Shown: positions 35,487-44,454, numbered from the stretch's first letter. The stretch: DNA of 64,000 nt from G963556115 sp963677015 (GCA_963677015.1 OY781533.1:1612001-1676000), one strand, 5' to 3'. The notes: generated by a model not told the origin, from the sequence alone. Made by a program: numbers and translations.

Positions 35487-36527
35487 ATGAAGGCATTTAT
35501 ACTTGAAAAGAAAGGTGAACTGGCGATCCGGGATATTGATATTCAGGAAGAACTTGGTCCTGATGATGTAAGGATAGCGCCAAAATTTGTGGGAATTTGC
35601 GGGAGTGATGTGCATTATTATACTCATGGTCATATCGGTGATTTTATTGTACGTGAACCAATGGTTTTAGGTCATGAAGCCAGTGGAGAAGTTATTGAAG
35701 TCGGCAGTAACGTAAAAAGTATTAAAGTTGGAGACAGAGTATGCATGGAACCGGGAATTCCTGAACCGGGGAGTCGGGCGGTATTTGAAGGTCACTATAA
35801 CCTCGACCCCGCAGTGCGGTTTTGGGCGACACCTCCTATCCATGGCTGTATGCGTGAAAGTGTAGTGCATCCGGCCGCTCTTACCTTTAAGTTGCCGGAG
35901 AATGTGAGCTATGAAGAGGGTGTGCTGGTCGAGCCTTTGGCTATCGGAATTTATTCAGCACAGAAGGCTTGCATCAAACCAGGTGATGTGGCTGTGGTTA
36001 TTGGAGCTGGTACTATTGGTCTGGTTACTGCTCTTGCCGCGCTGGGGGCAGGTTGCTCACAGGTGATAATTGCAGATTATAAACAGGGAAAACTTGATTT
36101 TATTCAGAAGCACTATTCTGAGCTTAATATGCGTGCTGTAAATCCTCAGAATGAGGATCTACAAGAGATAGTAAATGCGGCTACCGGAGACTGGGGCGCG
36201 GATATCTTATTTGAAGCCAGCGGAGCTCCTGCGGCTATTCTTGGATGTATGGATTATATCTGTCCGGGTGGAACCTGTGTGTTTGTAGGTATGCCTCCTG
36301 AACCGGCTGCTGTTGATATTGTAAAAGCTCAGTCCAAAGAGATAACGATGAAGACAATTTTCAGGTATGCCAACGTTTATGAACGTGCTATTCGCAGTAT
36401 TTCCAGCGGAGCGGTAAACGTTAAGCCACTGGTTACCTCAAAATTCCGTTTTACTGAGTCGCAGAAGGCTTATGATCTGGCGGCAACCTTCCCCGATGAT
36501 CAGGTCAAAATAGTTATCGAGATGTAG
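35487..36527 (+). CDS. Xylitol dehydrogenase (D-xylulose reductase), sorbitol dehydrogenase family
   Basis: A 346-residue medium-chain dehydrogenase. Catalytic zinc ligands are in GICGSDVHYYTHG (Cys), LGHEASG (His-Glu) and the VEPLA glutamate. The stretch MEPGIPEPGSRAVFEGHYNL replaces the four structural-zinc cysteines, as in the rhizobial-type xylitol dehydrogenases, and RFWATPPIHG, GAGTIGLVTALAALGAG and IGMPPEP-like VGMPPEPAAVDI agree with them. It oxidises xylitol to D-xylulose with NAD. ACAGGAGAAG precedes the ATG and an intrinsic terminator follows. About 280 bases (35204-35486) before it contain only a weak hairpin GCTCTG/CAGAGC at 35342-35367, so it may have its own promoter. Confidence 0.88.
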   Translation: MKAFILEKKGELAIRDIDIQEELGPDDVRIAPKFVGICGSDVHYYTHGHIGDFIVREPMVLGHEASGEVIEVGSNVKSIKVGDRVCMEPGIPEPGSRAVFEGHYNLDPAVRFWATPPIHGCMRESVVHPAALTFKLPENVSYEEGVLVEPLAIGIYSAQKACIKPGDVAVVIGAGTIGLVTALAALGAGCSQVIIADYKQGKLDFIQKHYSELNMRAVNPQNEDLQEIVNAATGDWGADILFEASGAPAAILGCMDYICPGGTCVFVGMPPEPAAVDIVKAQSKEITMKTIFRYANVYERAIRSISSGAVNVKPLVTSKFRFTESQKAYDLAATFPDDQVKIVIEM

Positions 36528-36556
36528 TCTTTCCAATCCAACTAATGCACCAAAAC

Positions 36557-36588
36557 GGCTTCCCGGAATTGCTATGTTTCGGGAAGCC
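36557..36588 (+). terminator. Terminator of the pentitol operon
   Basis: GGCTTCCCG pairs with CGGGAAGCC (extended by GAA/TTT) around a short loop, 29 bases after the xylitol dehydrogenase stop, followed by TGTTTTATT. Confidence 0.88.
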
Positions 36589-36629
36589 TGTTTTATTGTA
36601 TTAGAAATGTTAGTTGAATATTGCGGTCT

Positions 36630-37844
36630 TTAATGTGATTTAAGATCTTTAGGATTTACCATGTAGGCAACGTACACATTTACAATTGAGAGCAGTGCTA
36701 CACTGTAGAAAATATATTCGGCACCGAATTTATACCAGATTATACCTCCTGAAGCTGCGATTACAATAGTTACCAGATGGTCCAGACTCATTCCCATAGA
36801 GAGAGTTTTGGTCAGATCGCTTTCCTCTACGAGAATATTTTTCAGGTATATTGTACGAATAATAGTCATCTGCATTGACATCTTATCTAGCACAACCAGT
36901 GAATATGCCAGTATCACTGATATACCGGTGGTTGCGAGAAAGCCGCTTCTGAAACCGGAGGTTATCAGTCCATATGAGATATATACAAATACAAATGAGA
37001 GTGCATCGGCGTAAAGCATTTTTTTTACTCCGAATTTATCAACCATTTTACCAAGCAGCGGGATAAAAAAGATGCCAATAAAAGTGGCAATAAAGAAGAG
37101 CAGTGATATAGTGTCGGCTTTTTTGTTGAGCATCTCAATAAGTACCCAGGGACCGAATACAAACATTATCTGTTTCTGGACACCTGACATTATTGTAAGC
37201 ATATAGTAGTATTTATATTCACGCCTTACTACCCAGCGTATTTTTCTGTCGGCAAGAATCTTATGCTTCAGAATAACAATCAGTTTTATCAGCGCAAATG
37301 CTGCGAGTGACATTGAAATTGCACAGAAAATAAATGGTTTAATTATATGTGCGGTATATGAAAAATAGCCGGTTTTGAAGCCTATAAAAATAATTATCAT
37401 CGAAACCATTGAGAAGGCTGTTGATATGCCGCTGAAGCGTCCCAGCTCCGCGCCCATAGTTTTCACATTTTTAATTAGTGACAGACCAATGCTGTTCTGA
37501 AGAGTGATAAGAAGGTGCATACCGGTTGAGAAGCAGAATAACAGGAGAATCATTACCGAATAGCTGGGAAATACAGTGCCAAGAAGGGTAATACTTATTA
37601 CGCAGATAATCTCTCCAATAATCGCCAGACGTATATCACCGATATACGCAAGGCTAGAAACAATGAAAATACTGATTACTCCGGGAAATTCACGAGGAAA
37701 TTCGAGAAAACCACGTTCCAGAGCATCGGTATTATAGGCATCGCGCAGATAATTGGATATAGTTTCAAAACTCAGTCCCAGCCCCATAGCGGTAAAGGCC
37801 AGAAAAGCATAGAAATATAGCATGGTTTTTTTCTGTTGTGTCAT
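36630..37844 (-). CDS. Major facilitator superfamily transporter
   Basis: A 404-residue protein with about eleven to twelve hydrophobic segments and a charged central loop (IVILKHKILADRKIRWVVRREYK). I chose ATG 37844 because GGAG lies six bases upstream inside the sequence of an earlier in-frame ATG. The typical MFS loop D-K-x-G-V-K-K is present as MVDKFGVKKML. It is directly downstream of a MarR-family regulator, the usual setting for a drug or small-molecule exporter under MarR control. Substrate unknown. Confidence 0.85.
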   Translation of the reverse strand: MTQQKKTMLYFYAFLAFTAMGLGLSFETISNYLRDAYNTDALERGFLEFPREFPGVISIFIVSSLAYIGDIRLAIIGEIICVISITLLGTVFPSYSVMILLLFCFSTGMHLLITLQNSIGLSLIKNVKTMGAELGRFSGISTAFSMVSMIIIFIGFKTGYFSYTAHIIKPFIFCAISMSLAAFALIKLIVILKHKILADRKIRWVVRREYKYYYMLTIMSGVQKQIMFVFGPWVLIEMLNKKADTISLLFFIATFIGIFFIPLLGKMVDKFGVKKMLYADALSFVFVYISYGLITSGFRSGFLATTGISVILAYSLVVLDKMSMQMTIIRTIYLKNILVEESDLTKTLSMGMSLDHLVTIVIAASGGIIWYKFGAEYIFYSVALLSIVNVYVAYMVNPKDLKSH

Positions 37845-37873
37845 TACAAACTCCATTGTATGAGCGGGTGGTT

Positions 37874-38353
37874 TTATAAGGTCTTGGTTGTTTCTATATG
37901 ACCGTACGTCGTTGCTTTGGTTTCCAGATAATCATAGTAACCGTGTAAAATGTCACTGAATTGTTTGATGGTTTCAGTATCAAACTGCTTGAAATATTCG
38001 GAATCGAGATCTGTAAATTCCTGGTGGATTATGGCATGTTTCTCAAACAGTGAATACCCTGCCGGAGTCAGTTCATAATAGATCTCTTTTTTGTTATCAG
38101 GTATTTTGTAGCTTTTAATATGTTTATTACGTATCAGCTTTTTTATAACTTTGCTTATCGCTCCTCGGGTCATACCCAGATGCGTGGCAATACTGGTTAC
38201 GTTTGGATGTGTGTTTTTGCCGATATAATCTAGCGTGTGCATTTCGGAAAATTTATAATTGCTGCGGAAATATTTGAAATTTAACCTGAGCAGGCCGCGT
38301 CGTTTAAAAGCGATACTCATTAGTTGCGGTATAATATTTTCAATCTTAGTCAT
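37874..38353 (-). CDS. MarR-family transcription regulator
   Basis: A 159-residue winged-helix repressor. The wHTH part is HPNVTSIATHLGMTRGAISKVIKKLIRNKHIKSYKIPDNKKEIYYELTPAGYSL (quoted in two pieces: SIATHLGMTRGAISKVIKKL for the recognition helix region, YELTPAGYSL for the wing end). ATG 38353 has GGGAG seven bases upstream; a longer in-frame reading exists only because of the palindrome upstream. It precedes the MFS gene by 29 bases. The 46-base inverted repeat over its ribosome binding site is a likely operator for autorepression. Confidence 0.88.
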   Translation of the reverse strand: MTKIENIIPQLMSIAFKRRGLLRLNFKYFRSNYKFSEMHTLDYIGKNTHPNVTSIATHLGMTRGAISKVIKKLIRNKHIKSYKIPDNKKEIYYELTPAGYSLFEKHAIIHQEFTDLDSEYFKQFDTETIKQFSDILHGYYDYLETKATTYGHIETTKTL

Positions 38354-38356
38354 TAC

Positions 38357-38402
38357 GTACTCCCTATATTTTGTTTCTATGGAAACAAAATATAGGGAGT
38401 AC
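38357..38402. promoter_or_regulatory. 46-base inverted repeat over the marR-type ribosome binding site
   Basis: Two perfect 21-base arms (38357-38377 and 38382-38402) flank a four-base centre. The inner core TTGTTTC-TATG-GAAACAA has the symmetry of a MarR dimer site. On the minus strand the arm contains GGGAG, the Shine-Dalgarno site of the regulator gene, so in RNA the hairpin would hide it. It is thus a candidate for both DNA-level and RNA-level control. Confidence 0.8.
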
Positions 38403-38567
38403 AGTGTTGTTGTCAATAATAAATTGTTGAATTGGAAACAATAATACAGATTTTGCCGATACGATTAGCCTGTTAGTTTGTGATAATTAACAGTTTGCAT
38501 GAAATATATTATAGTTGAGTATATCTATAAAAAGTTTGCGGGTAATAATGTTATGATGACATTGAGA

Positions 38568-39020
38568 TTAAGATTTTTGAAAATGCACGAGGGTTATGTT
38601 TAGATTTGGGGTCACCCGGTTTATGATACTTTGGATTGTATTCCAGTCACCTCCGGCAAGCCCGGCGCCTATGAGTGGTATTCCGATTTTTAAAGCGGGG
38701 GCAAGGTCATAATTCAGTTTGGTGAAAACTGTTTCTACTGCGTTATAATCAATAGGTTTGGGGCCACCGCAATCATACTGAGTGTAGGCATTTATGATTT
38801 TAAGATTATTAATTGTTACAGAAGTATAGGTTCCGAGTTTGGATCTGTCGCCGATAATTGTACGTTGGTCGGCAATATACGCTTCCGGGAAGCGTTCGGC
38901 GATGCTTCTGGCAATGCCGGCTCCCATACTGCAGAAGCAGTTACAGCCGTGTATAATTACATCGAAATTACCATTAATGGCAAATTCGAGCAAATCTCCG
39001 ATTCTTTCACTGGTTATCAT
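38568..39020 (-). CDS. Macro-domain protein (ADP-ribose binding or hydrolysis)
   Basis: A 150-residue single-domain protein. The ADP-ribose-binding loops are visible: DVIIHGCNCFCSMGAGIARSI (in two parts: IHGCNCFCSMGAG, IARSI) and IPLIGAGLAGGDWNTI. The arrangement resembles the Poa1p/Af1521-like phosphatase group that acts on ADP-ribose 1-phosphate or removes ADP-ribose from proteins. ATG 39020 has GGAGAAAG upstream; an earlier in-frame start lacks one. It stands alone between the MarR unit and the folate gene. No ADP-ribosyltransferase is visible nearby, so it is probably housekeeping rather than a toxin partner. Confidence 0.88.
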   Translation of the reverse strand: MITSERIGDLLEFAINGNFDVIIHGCNCFCSMGAGIARSIAERFPEAYIADQRTIIGDRSKLGTYTSVTINNLKIINAYTQYDCGGPKPIDYNAVETVFTKLNYDLAPALKIGIPLIGAGLAGGDWNTIQSIINRVTPNLNITLVHFQKS

Positions 39021-39105
39021 AGGGCTTTCTCCACACACATGTAATAAATTATAACATGCTTAGGGAAATTATCAATATAAAACTAGTGTTCGATTTTTCA
39101 TAGTT

Positions 39106-39690
39106 CTAATAACCTGCTGGATGAATTATTTGTGATGGGGTTATGATATAATCAATAAATTTATCATGTTCTTCAACTGGAATAGAAGCAAAGAGCTGTT
39201 CCTGGTAGCAAAGACCGACGGTTATCCCCGTATATTCATTTAGAAACCGGTCGTAGTAGCCTTTTCCTCGTCCGAGTCTTGCTCCGGTACGACTGAATGC
39301 CCGCCCCGGAATAAGTGCCAGATCAATTTCTGATGCTTTGACATTGGGACTCGATGCTGGAGGTTCACTTATGTTATATCTTCCTTGGATCAGGTTTTTA
39401 CCGGCAAGTCTCAGAGAAAGGGTTGAGTCTGCTTCTGATACCGGCAAGACCAGTTTGGAATTGGTGAGTTGTTGCATAATACCGGTTATATCCGGTTCGT
39501 CGGGCAATGGCATGTAACCAAGTATTGTAGGATTATTCTGATTTTCAGGGAAAATGCCGGATATTAATTTGAAGAAAAGTTCTGCAAGCTGCAGGTTATA
39601 CATCGTCCTTTGCTCTGCTGTCATACTTAGAATAGACTTTTTTATTGTTTGCCGTAACTCTCGCTTCTGTTCTTTGATGAGCTCATTCAT
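39106..39690 (-). CDS. 5-formyltetrahydrofolate cyclo-ligase
   Basis: A 194-residue enzyme that closes 5-formyl-THF to 5,10-methenyl-THF with ATP, salvaging folate in the cytoplasm. The N-terminal KRELRQTIKKSILSM helix, the LGYMPLPDEPDI region and the family signature LIPGRAFSRTGARLGRGKGYYDRFL (core GARLGRGKGYYDR) are seen. Length is as expected. It lies alone, divergent from the TolQ-type gene. No strong ribosome binding site precedes the ATG. Confidence 0.93.
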   Translation of the reverse strand: MNELIKEQKRELRQTIKKSILSMTAEQRTMYNLQLAELFFKLISGIFPENQNNPTILGYMPLPDEPDITGIMQQLTNSKLVLPVSEADSTLSLRLAGKNLIQGRYNISEPPASSPNVKASEIDLALIPGRAFSRTGARLGRGKGYYDRFLNEYTGITVGLCYQEQLFASIPVEEHDKFIDYIITPSQIIHPAGY

Positions 39691-39818
39691 AATGATTATC
39701 CGGTATTGTTTTATTATCCGGTATATTATAATAAAGATAAGTTGACTTGACTACTTTAAAGTATAAAATATTAGTAAAATCTTATACGTTAGTGTGTTAC
39801 TTTGTATGGAGCTTTGTA

Positions 39819-40523
39819 GTGTATAAATATTTTCTTCTTATTCTGACGCTATTTTTTATAAGTTCAGCAAGCTGTTTTGCTGATGATTCGGCGGGTTTAG
39901 TGCTTCGTCTTATTTCGGTTAATCTTGAAATTACCATCATACAGGCCGTTCTGCTAGCGATTGCAGTTTTTTTATATGCCAAGGTTATGCTGGCTACCAG
40001 ACGCAGGAGGGCTATGCCGCTGGATGATGTGTCGGTCGTTAAAGATGAGGTCGGGGCGGGCAAGATCGAGAATGCTATTAATTATCTGAATGAGCATTTA
40101 TCGCTTTTTGCATTTATCGTTTTGCCAGGACTGAAGCTTCATAACACCTCGCATATGCGTATAGTTGCAGCAATGCAGGGGCGTGGACTGCGTGAAATCG
40201 GTGCTCTGAAACAGCGACTTTCTCATATTGCCCATATTGGGGTTCTGGCACCGCTTATAGGAATGCTTGGAACTGTGATTGGTATCAGTAAGGCATTCGA
40301 GGCGCTAGGCAGTGAAGGTGCTGCAGGTATGCGCAGTACAATGATGGCTGGTGGTATAAGTGAAGCTCTGGGTGCGACAATACTTGGTTTGCTGGTGGGT
40401 ATACCGGCGTTAGGCGGCTATTATATCTGTCTGGCGCGAGTTGGCAGGCTGGGTAATGAACTAGAGTGTGCGGCGGAAGAGATTGCCGCGACTCTGGTTG
40501 ATGTGAAGAACTCGGAATCATGA
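39819..40523 (+). CDS. MotA/TolQ/ExbB proton-channel family protein
   Basis: A 234-residue inner-membrane protein. GTG 39819 with GGAG seven bases upstream begins a signal-like segment YKYFLLILTLFFISSASCFA; a TTG 72 bases earlier has no site. A second membrane helix (VLLAIAVFLYAKVML) and the C-terminal channel helices LIGMLGTVIGISKAF and ISEALGATILGLLVGIPAL carry the TolQ/ExbB signatures. With the ExbD/TolR-type partner 16 bases downstream it couples proton flow to work at the envelope. The location ahead of PBP2 and RodA suggests a Tol-type role in envelope integrity or division, but ExbB cannot be excluded. Confidence 0.9.
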   Translation: MYKYFLLILTLFFISSASCFADDSAGLVLRLISVNLEITIIQAVLLAIAVFLYAKVMLATRRRRAMPLDDVSVVKDEVGAGKIENAINYLNEHLSLFAFIVLPGLKLHNTSHMRIVAAMQGRGLREIGALKQRLSHIAHIGVLAPLIGMLGTVIGISKAFEALGSEGAAGMRSTMMAGGISEALGATILGLLVGIPALGGYYICLARVGRLGNELECAAEEIAATLVDVKNSES

Positions 40524-40539
40524 TTTTACAGGAGTTTTT

Positions 40540-40983
40540 ATGAATTTTAAAGGCAGAGGCGAGGATGTGGAGAGTGTGGCATATCTGATAGTGCCTTTTC
40601 TGAGCCTGCTTTTTTTACTGATGATTTTCGCTACGTGTGTTACAGCACTCTTTCGTGATGAGAAGTTGCTTGGGATTGAACTGATAAATCTTCCAACTGC
40701 CACAGAAGGTCGCTCTGAGTATCGGACAAATAATGAGCTGATTATAAATATCAATGCCCAGGGTCAGGTCTTTTTAAACGGTTCCCCGCTTAGCACTGAA
40801 GTGCTGGAGACCAAAATAAGTCAGCTGGCATTATTTTCACAGGCAGCCGCTGACGATGTCTCTGTTGTTATAAGAGCCGATGGTCAGGCGCAGCATCGGA
40901 CGGTAATAGATGTAATGAATATTTGTGCCCGCGCCGGTGCGAAATACATATCTTTCGGTATCTACTCCAGTACAAATATGTAG
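40540..40983 (+). CDS. ExbD/TolR-family protein
   Basis: A 147-residue protein with one N-terminal membrane helix (LIVPFLSLLFLLMIFATCV) and a periplasmic domain ending in VVIRADGQAQHRTVIDVMNICARAGAKYISFG, the ExbD/TolR fold. Unlike typical members, the helix starts with IVPFLSLLF and I do not see the conserved membrane aspartate (usually PLxDVxLxLLxxF) at the expected place; the position reads Ser or Leu. If real, proton coupling would be altered. CAGGAG precedes ATG 40540. Confidence 0.82.
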   Translation: MNFKGRGEDVESVAYLIVPFLSLLFLLMIFATCVTALFRDEKLLGIELINLPTATEGRSEYRTNNELIININAQGQVFLNGSPLSTEVLETKISQLALFSQAAADDVSVVIRADGQAQHRTVIDVMNICARAGAKYISFGIYSSTNM

Positions 40984-41030
40984 GTTAGCAGATAATATAG
41001 GATTTGCAGAATTGCTGCAAATTAATATAA

Positions 41031-43322
41031 ATGTTTAGACGTCGGTCAATAATAATAGGCTTTATCTTTACCCTCGGTTTTTTCATGTTGATAGGCCGTC
41101 TCTGGTATCTTCAGGTATATTCTGCGGATTATTACCGTAAAATGGGGGAACGCAGGCTTCATCGGCTGCGCCCCATACCTCCGGCAAGGGGAAGTATTCT
41201 TGATCGGCGTGGCCGGATTATTGCCGGAGATATAGCCAGTTTTGATCTCTGGTTTCAGCCGGCTTCGTATCGCAGTATCGAGGGTAAGCGAACTCTGGTA
41301 AGCAATGTTGATGTGCTTGATCTGGAAAGTGTATATCAGGCGCTTATTGCTGAAGGAACTCAGCAGGAGATCAAACTCAATCTTTTAAGGAAGAATTTGC
41401 TTGAACACTCGGATTTTGTTGATGATCTGGCGGTGATTATAAAGCGAAATAATTCTGATTTCGCTTCGCTTGAGGAGGCAAAAGCAAAAGTTGTAGAGAG
41501 TATTGTTGAAGTGCTTACAAATATTAGTGTAAAAAGCGAAAATGGTATTCTAAAAGGTCGCAACAGCATCCTTCATTCTTTTACAGATCCCAGAAAAATG
41601 CTTCAGGATATCGATCTAAAGACCTATCAGGAAATTCAACAGATTCAGCTCAATCCCTATAGTAAAGATCGTTTTGCAGCTCTGGATGTCAGGGGCGGTT
41701 ATAAACGTGTTTATCCATATGGAGCTTTGATGTCGCATATTACGGGTTATACCGGTAATTTGATTGCTTCTGAGTATAAGCAGCTGCGTGGGTATTGGGA
41801 TGAAAATAACAATCTGGTTTCCGGTACAGAAGAGATTGATAAAGGCGGTCATCTTTTTTTCAAGGTTGACCCGGGATCGGAAGAGGAGGAAATGATCCGT
41901 CCCCGCATAAGGCGCAGGGAAGGTAAGGAGTATTATCTTTCTGGAGGTTCTTTTGCAAATGAGACTGTTGGCCGCAGTGGTATTGAGCAGTGGTATAATC
42001 AGGAGTTGAGAGGTGAGCATGTCTGGAGAGTTGAGAAGTTGGTAAAACCTGACCCGGATGGTCCAAGATTGTTTATTAATGCCGGAATGCGAAGGGACGC
42101 GATTAACGGCAGGAATATCAAACTCACTATTGACGTAGATTTTCAGCAGATTGTTACCAATATTGTTCAGGATGAAGTTGCTAAACTAAGTCGTGAACCC
42201 AAGCATCGGGCAGTCCTTGATAAGCTTGGGCTCAATATCTTCCCAGCAGCTGTGGTGGTTATGAATGTGCATAATGGTGAAATTTATGCTATGGTTAGTC
42301 TGCCTGAGTATGACCCGAATAAGATTCATGATACCGCATATTTTAAGAGTATTATGGCTGATAAGAGCTATCCGCTCTATAACAGGGTTATTTCAGGCAT
42401 TGTGCGCGGAGCTTCTCCTGCCGGCTCAACAATCAAACCTTTTGTCGGTATGGCGGCTCTGGAGGAAGGGGCTATAACCCGCAACACGCTCTTTGACTGT
42501 GAGGGTGTGGAGTATATTGGGGACAAAGAATATGTCTGTATGAACAGGGCACATCACGGGTTTATAAATGTCGTTGATGCTTTGAAAGTTTCCTGTAATA
42601 TTTTTTTCTATAATACGGGTAAAGCGCTTGGCGGAAAAAAGCTTGCTGCCTGGCTTGGTGATTTTGGTTTTGGCTCTGAAACGGGTATTGATCTGCCTAA
42701 AGAGCGTTCAGGGCATTTGCCGGAACATGCTCTTACTGGTTTTCAGTGGTCCTTAGGAGAGAATTATCACCTTTCTATAGGGCAAGGAGCTATTGATGTT
42801 ACTCCGATGCAGTTGGCCTGCGCCTACTCTACTCTGGTAAACGGCGGTAACAAAATTAATCCTCATCTGAAATATGATCCTGCCGATCCAACACTTACTG
42901 AACCCCGTGGGAAAATAAAGCTTTCACAGCACAATATTGATACTATTGAAAATGGTATGTGGAAAGTAGTGCAGGCCGGTGAGTATCCACATGGAACCGC
43001 TTTTCGTCTGGGTATGATTGATGGCTTTGAGTATATGGGGAAGACGGGGTCCGCAGAAGCAGGCAGGGGAAAGAACAGAGTTACTCATGCTTCTTTTGCG
43101 GCAATCGCGCCCTATAAAGAACCGGAAATAGTGGTTGTGGCGCTGATCCCTTATGGTGATCATGGTGGTGCCAGCTGTGCCAGACTGGTTAAACGGGTAA
43201 TAAAAGCATATTTCAATCTTGATGATTTTGAGGATATAAATACGGATCCCATCAACAGTAATGATGCAGAAGGTTGGGATGATTATGAGAAAGAGGATAT
43301 TCAAAACGGAGCCTTGGGATGA
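41031..43322 (+). CDS. mrdA: Penicillin-binding protein 2, peptidoglycan transpeptidase of the elongasome
   Basis: A 763-residue class B penicillin-binding protein, longer than the 630 of E. coli because of inserts in the N-terminal pedestal. It has one membrane helix (residues 7-27), a dimerisation/pedestal domain with PPARGSILDRRGRIIAGD, and a transpeptidase domain with S466-T-I-K469, S521-C-N523 and K671-T-G. It cross-links peptidoglycan during cell elongation together with RodA, encoded 31 bases downstream. The ribosome binding site is weak, so translation may depend on the preceding genes. Confidence 0.94.
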   Translation: MFRRRSIIIGFIFTLGFFMLIGRLWYLQVYSADYYRKMGERRLHRLRPIPPARGSILDRRGRIIAGDIASFDLWFQPASYRSIEGKRTLVSNVDVLDLESVYQALIAEGTQQEIKLNLLRKNLLEHSDFVDDLAVIIKRNNSDFASLEEAKAKVVESIVEVLTNISVKSENGILKGRNSILHSFTDPRKMLQDIDLKTYQEIQQIQLNPYSKDRFAALDVRGGYKRVYPYGALMSHITGYTGNLIASEYKQLRGYWDENNNLVSGTEEIDKGGHLFFKVDPGSEEEEMIRPRIRRREGKEYYLSGGSFANETVGRSGIEQWYNQELRGEHVWRVEKLVKPDPDGPRLFINAGMRRDAINGRNIKLTIDVDFQQIVTNIVQDEVAKLSREPKHRAVLDKLGLNIFPAAVVVMNVHNGEIYAMVSLPEYDPNKIHDTAYFKSIMADKSYPLYNRVISGIVRGASPAGSTIKPFVGMAALEEGAITRNTLFDCEGVEYIGDKEYVCMNRAHHGFINVVDALKVSCNIFFYNTGKALGGKKLAAWLGDFGFGSETGIDLPKERSGHLPEHALTGFQWSLGENYHLSIGQGAIDVTPMQLACAYSTLVNGGNKINPHLKYDPADPTLTEPRGKIKLSQHNIDTIENGMWKVVQAGEYPHGTAFRLGMIDGFEYMGKTGSAEAGRGKNRVTHASFAAIAPYKEPEIVVVALIPYGDHGGASCARLVKRVIKAYFNLDDFEDINTDPINSNDAEGWDDYEKEDIQNGALG

Positions 43323-43353
43323 TTGTTTCTTTGTTTGCGACAGGGTATAACTG

Positions 43354-44454
43354 GTGAGTGATAGAGGATGGAGAATAGACTGGGTTGTATGCTTTGCAAC
43401 AGCTATTGTTGTAAGTATCGGTCTTTACTACTTAAAAAGTGCTGATGAATCATTTTATGACAAGCAACTTCTTTGGCTTGGGGTAAGTATCGCTGCTCTT
43501 GCTGGGGGCTTTCTTATCGACTATAAAGTCCTGATTCGGCATGCATTTGTGTTATACTGTATTACATTTTTCCTCCTTATAATGGTTCTATTTTCTGCTC
43601 CTATCAATGGGGCCAGGAGTTGGATCCGACTTCCTGGATTCAATATGCAGCCGTCAGAACTTATGAAGGTTTCTCTCATACTGCTGCTGGCAAAAATATT
43701 AAGCTCACATGAGAATCAGGCTACCGTCAGAGGGATGATCCTGCCTTTTCTTGTTACGCTTATTCCTTTAGGGCTTATCCTTAAGCAGCCTGATCTGGGA
43801 ACCGGTATGCTTTTCCCGCCGTTACTGATTCTTATGGTTTTCGCCAGTGGCGCGCGTATTCTGCATCTTGCTGTAGTCTGTATTGGCGGAATTTGCGGGG
43901 CGTTTCCCATGTGGTTCTTTCTAATGAAGGAGTATCAGAAGAATCGTATAAGAGCATTTTTAAATCCTGAGCTGTATAGTGCCCGTGAAGCCTGGCAGTT
44001 GATACAGAGTCTTATCGCGATTGGTTCTGGCGGGTTATATGGTATGGGCTGGGGGCAGGGGAGTCAGACATCTCTCGATCTGCTTTCAGAAAAACATACA
44101 GACTTTATTTTCGGTGTTATCGCCGAGGAGGGTGGTTTTTATGTTGCGGCAGTACTTCTTGCTGCTTATCTACTGCTTATTCTTGGCGGACTACATATTT
44201 CCCGCTATACCAGAGAGCCGGCCGGAAAACTGGTTGCAGTCGGTATTTCGGTGATAATTGGTGCTCAGGTTTTGGAGAATGTCGGAGTTGTTACCGCCAG
44301 TCTGCCAACGACCGGAATTACTTTGCCGCTAATTAGTTATGGTGGAAGTTCAATGGTTGTCACTTTTTTTATGATTGGTATGCTACTGGGAATTGGTAGA
44401 AGTCGTGAGTTTATTATGGGGCCGGAAAAATTTACTGGAGTTGTACCAAAGTAA
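43354..44454 (+). CDS. rodA: Peptidoglycan glycosyltransferase RodA
   Basis: A 366-residue SEDS protein with about ten membrane helices. Family marks are RSWIRLPGFNMQPSELMKVSLI, LKQPDLGTGML, WQLIQSLIAIGSGGLYG, LSEKHTDFIFGVIAEEGG and the C-terminal GITLPLISYGGSSM. It polymerises lipid II glycan strands in complex with PBP2. Start is GTG 43354. Operon position between mrdA and murI supports the RodA rather than FtsW assignment. Confidence 0.94.
   Translation: MSDRGWRIDWVVCFATAIVVSIGLYYLKSADESFYDKQLLWLGVSIAALAGGFLIDYKVLIRHAFVLYCITFFLLIMVLFSAPINGARSWIRLPGFNMQPSELMKVSLILLLAKILSSHENQATVRGMILPFLVTLIPLGLILKQPDLGTGMLFPPLLILMVFASGARILHLAVVCIGGICGAFPMWFFLMKEYQKNRIRAFLNPELYSAREAWQLIQSLIAIGSGGLYGMGWGQGSQTSLDLLSEKHTDFIFGVIAEEGGFYVAAVLLAAYLLLILGGLHISRYTREPAGKLVAVGISVIIGAQVLENVGVVTASLPTTGITLPLISYGGSSMVVTFFMIGMLLGIGRSREFIMGPEKFTGVVPK

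Noticed and set aside
38259..38444. A rightward open frame opposite the MarR gene whose middle repeats the same residues as the other strand
   Set aside because: The likeness is caused by the 46-base palindrome reading the same on both strands; there is no ribosome site or family match.
38568..39020. Macro-domain gene as part of a DarT-DarG-type toxin-antitoxin system
   Set aside because: No ADP-ribosyltransferase gene is adjacent, and the protein has only the macro domain.
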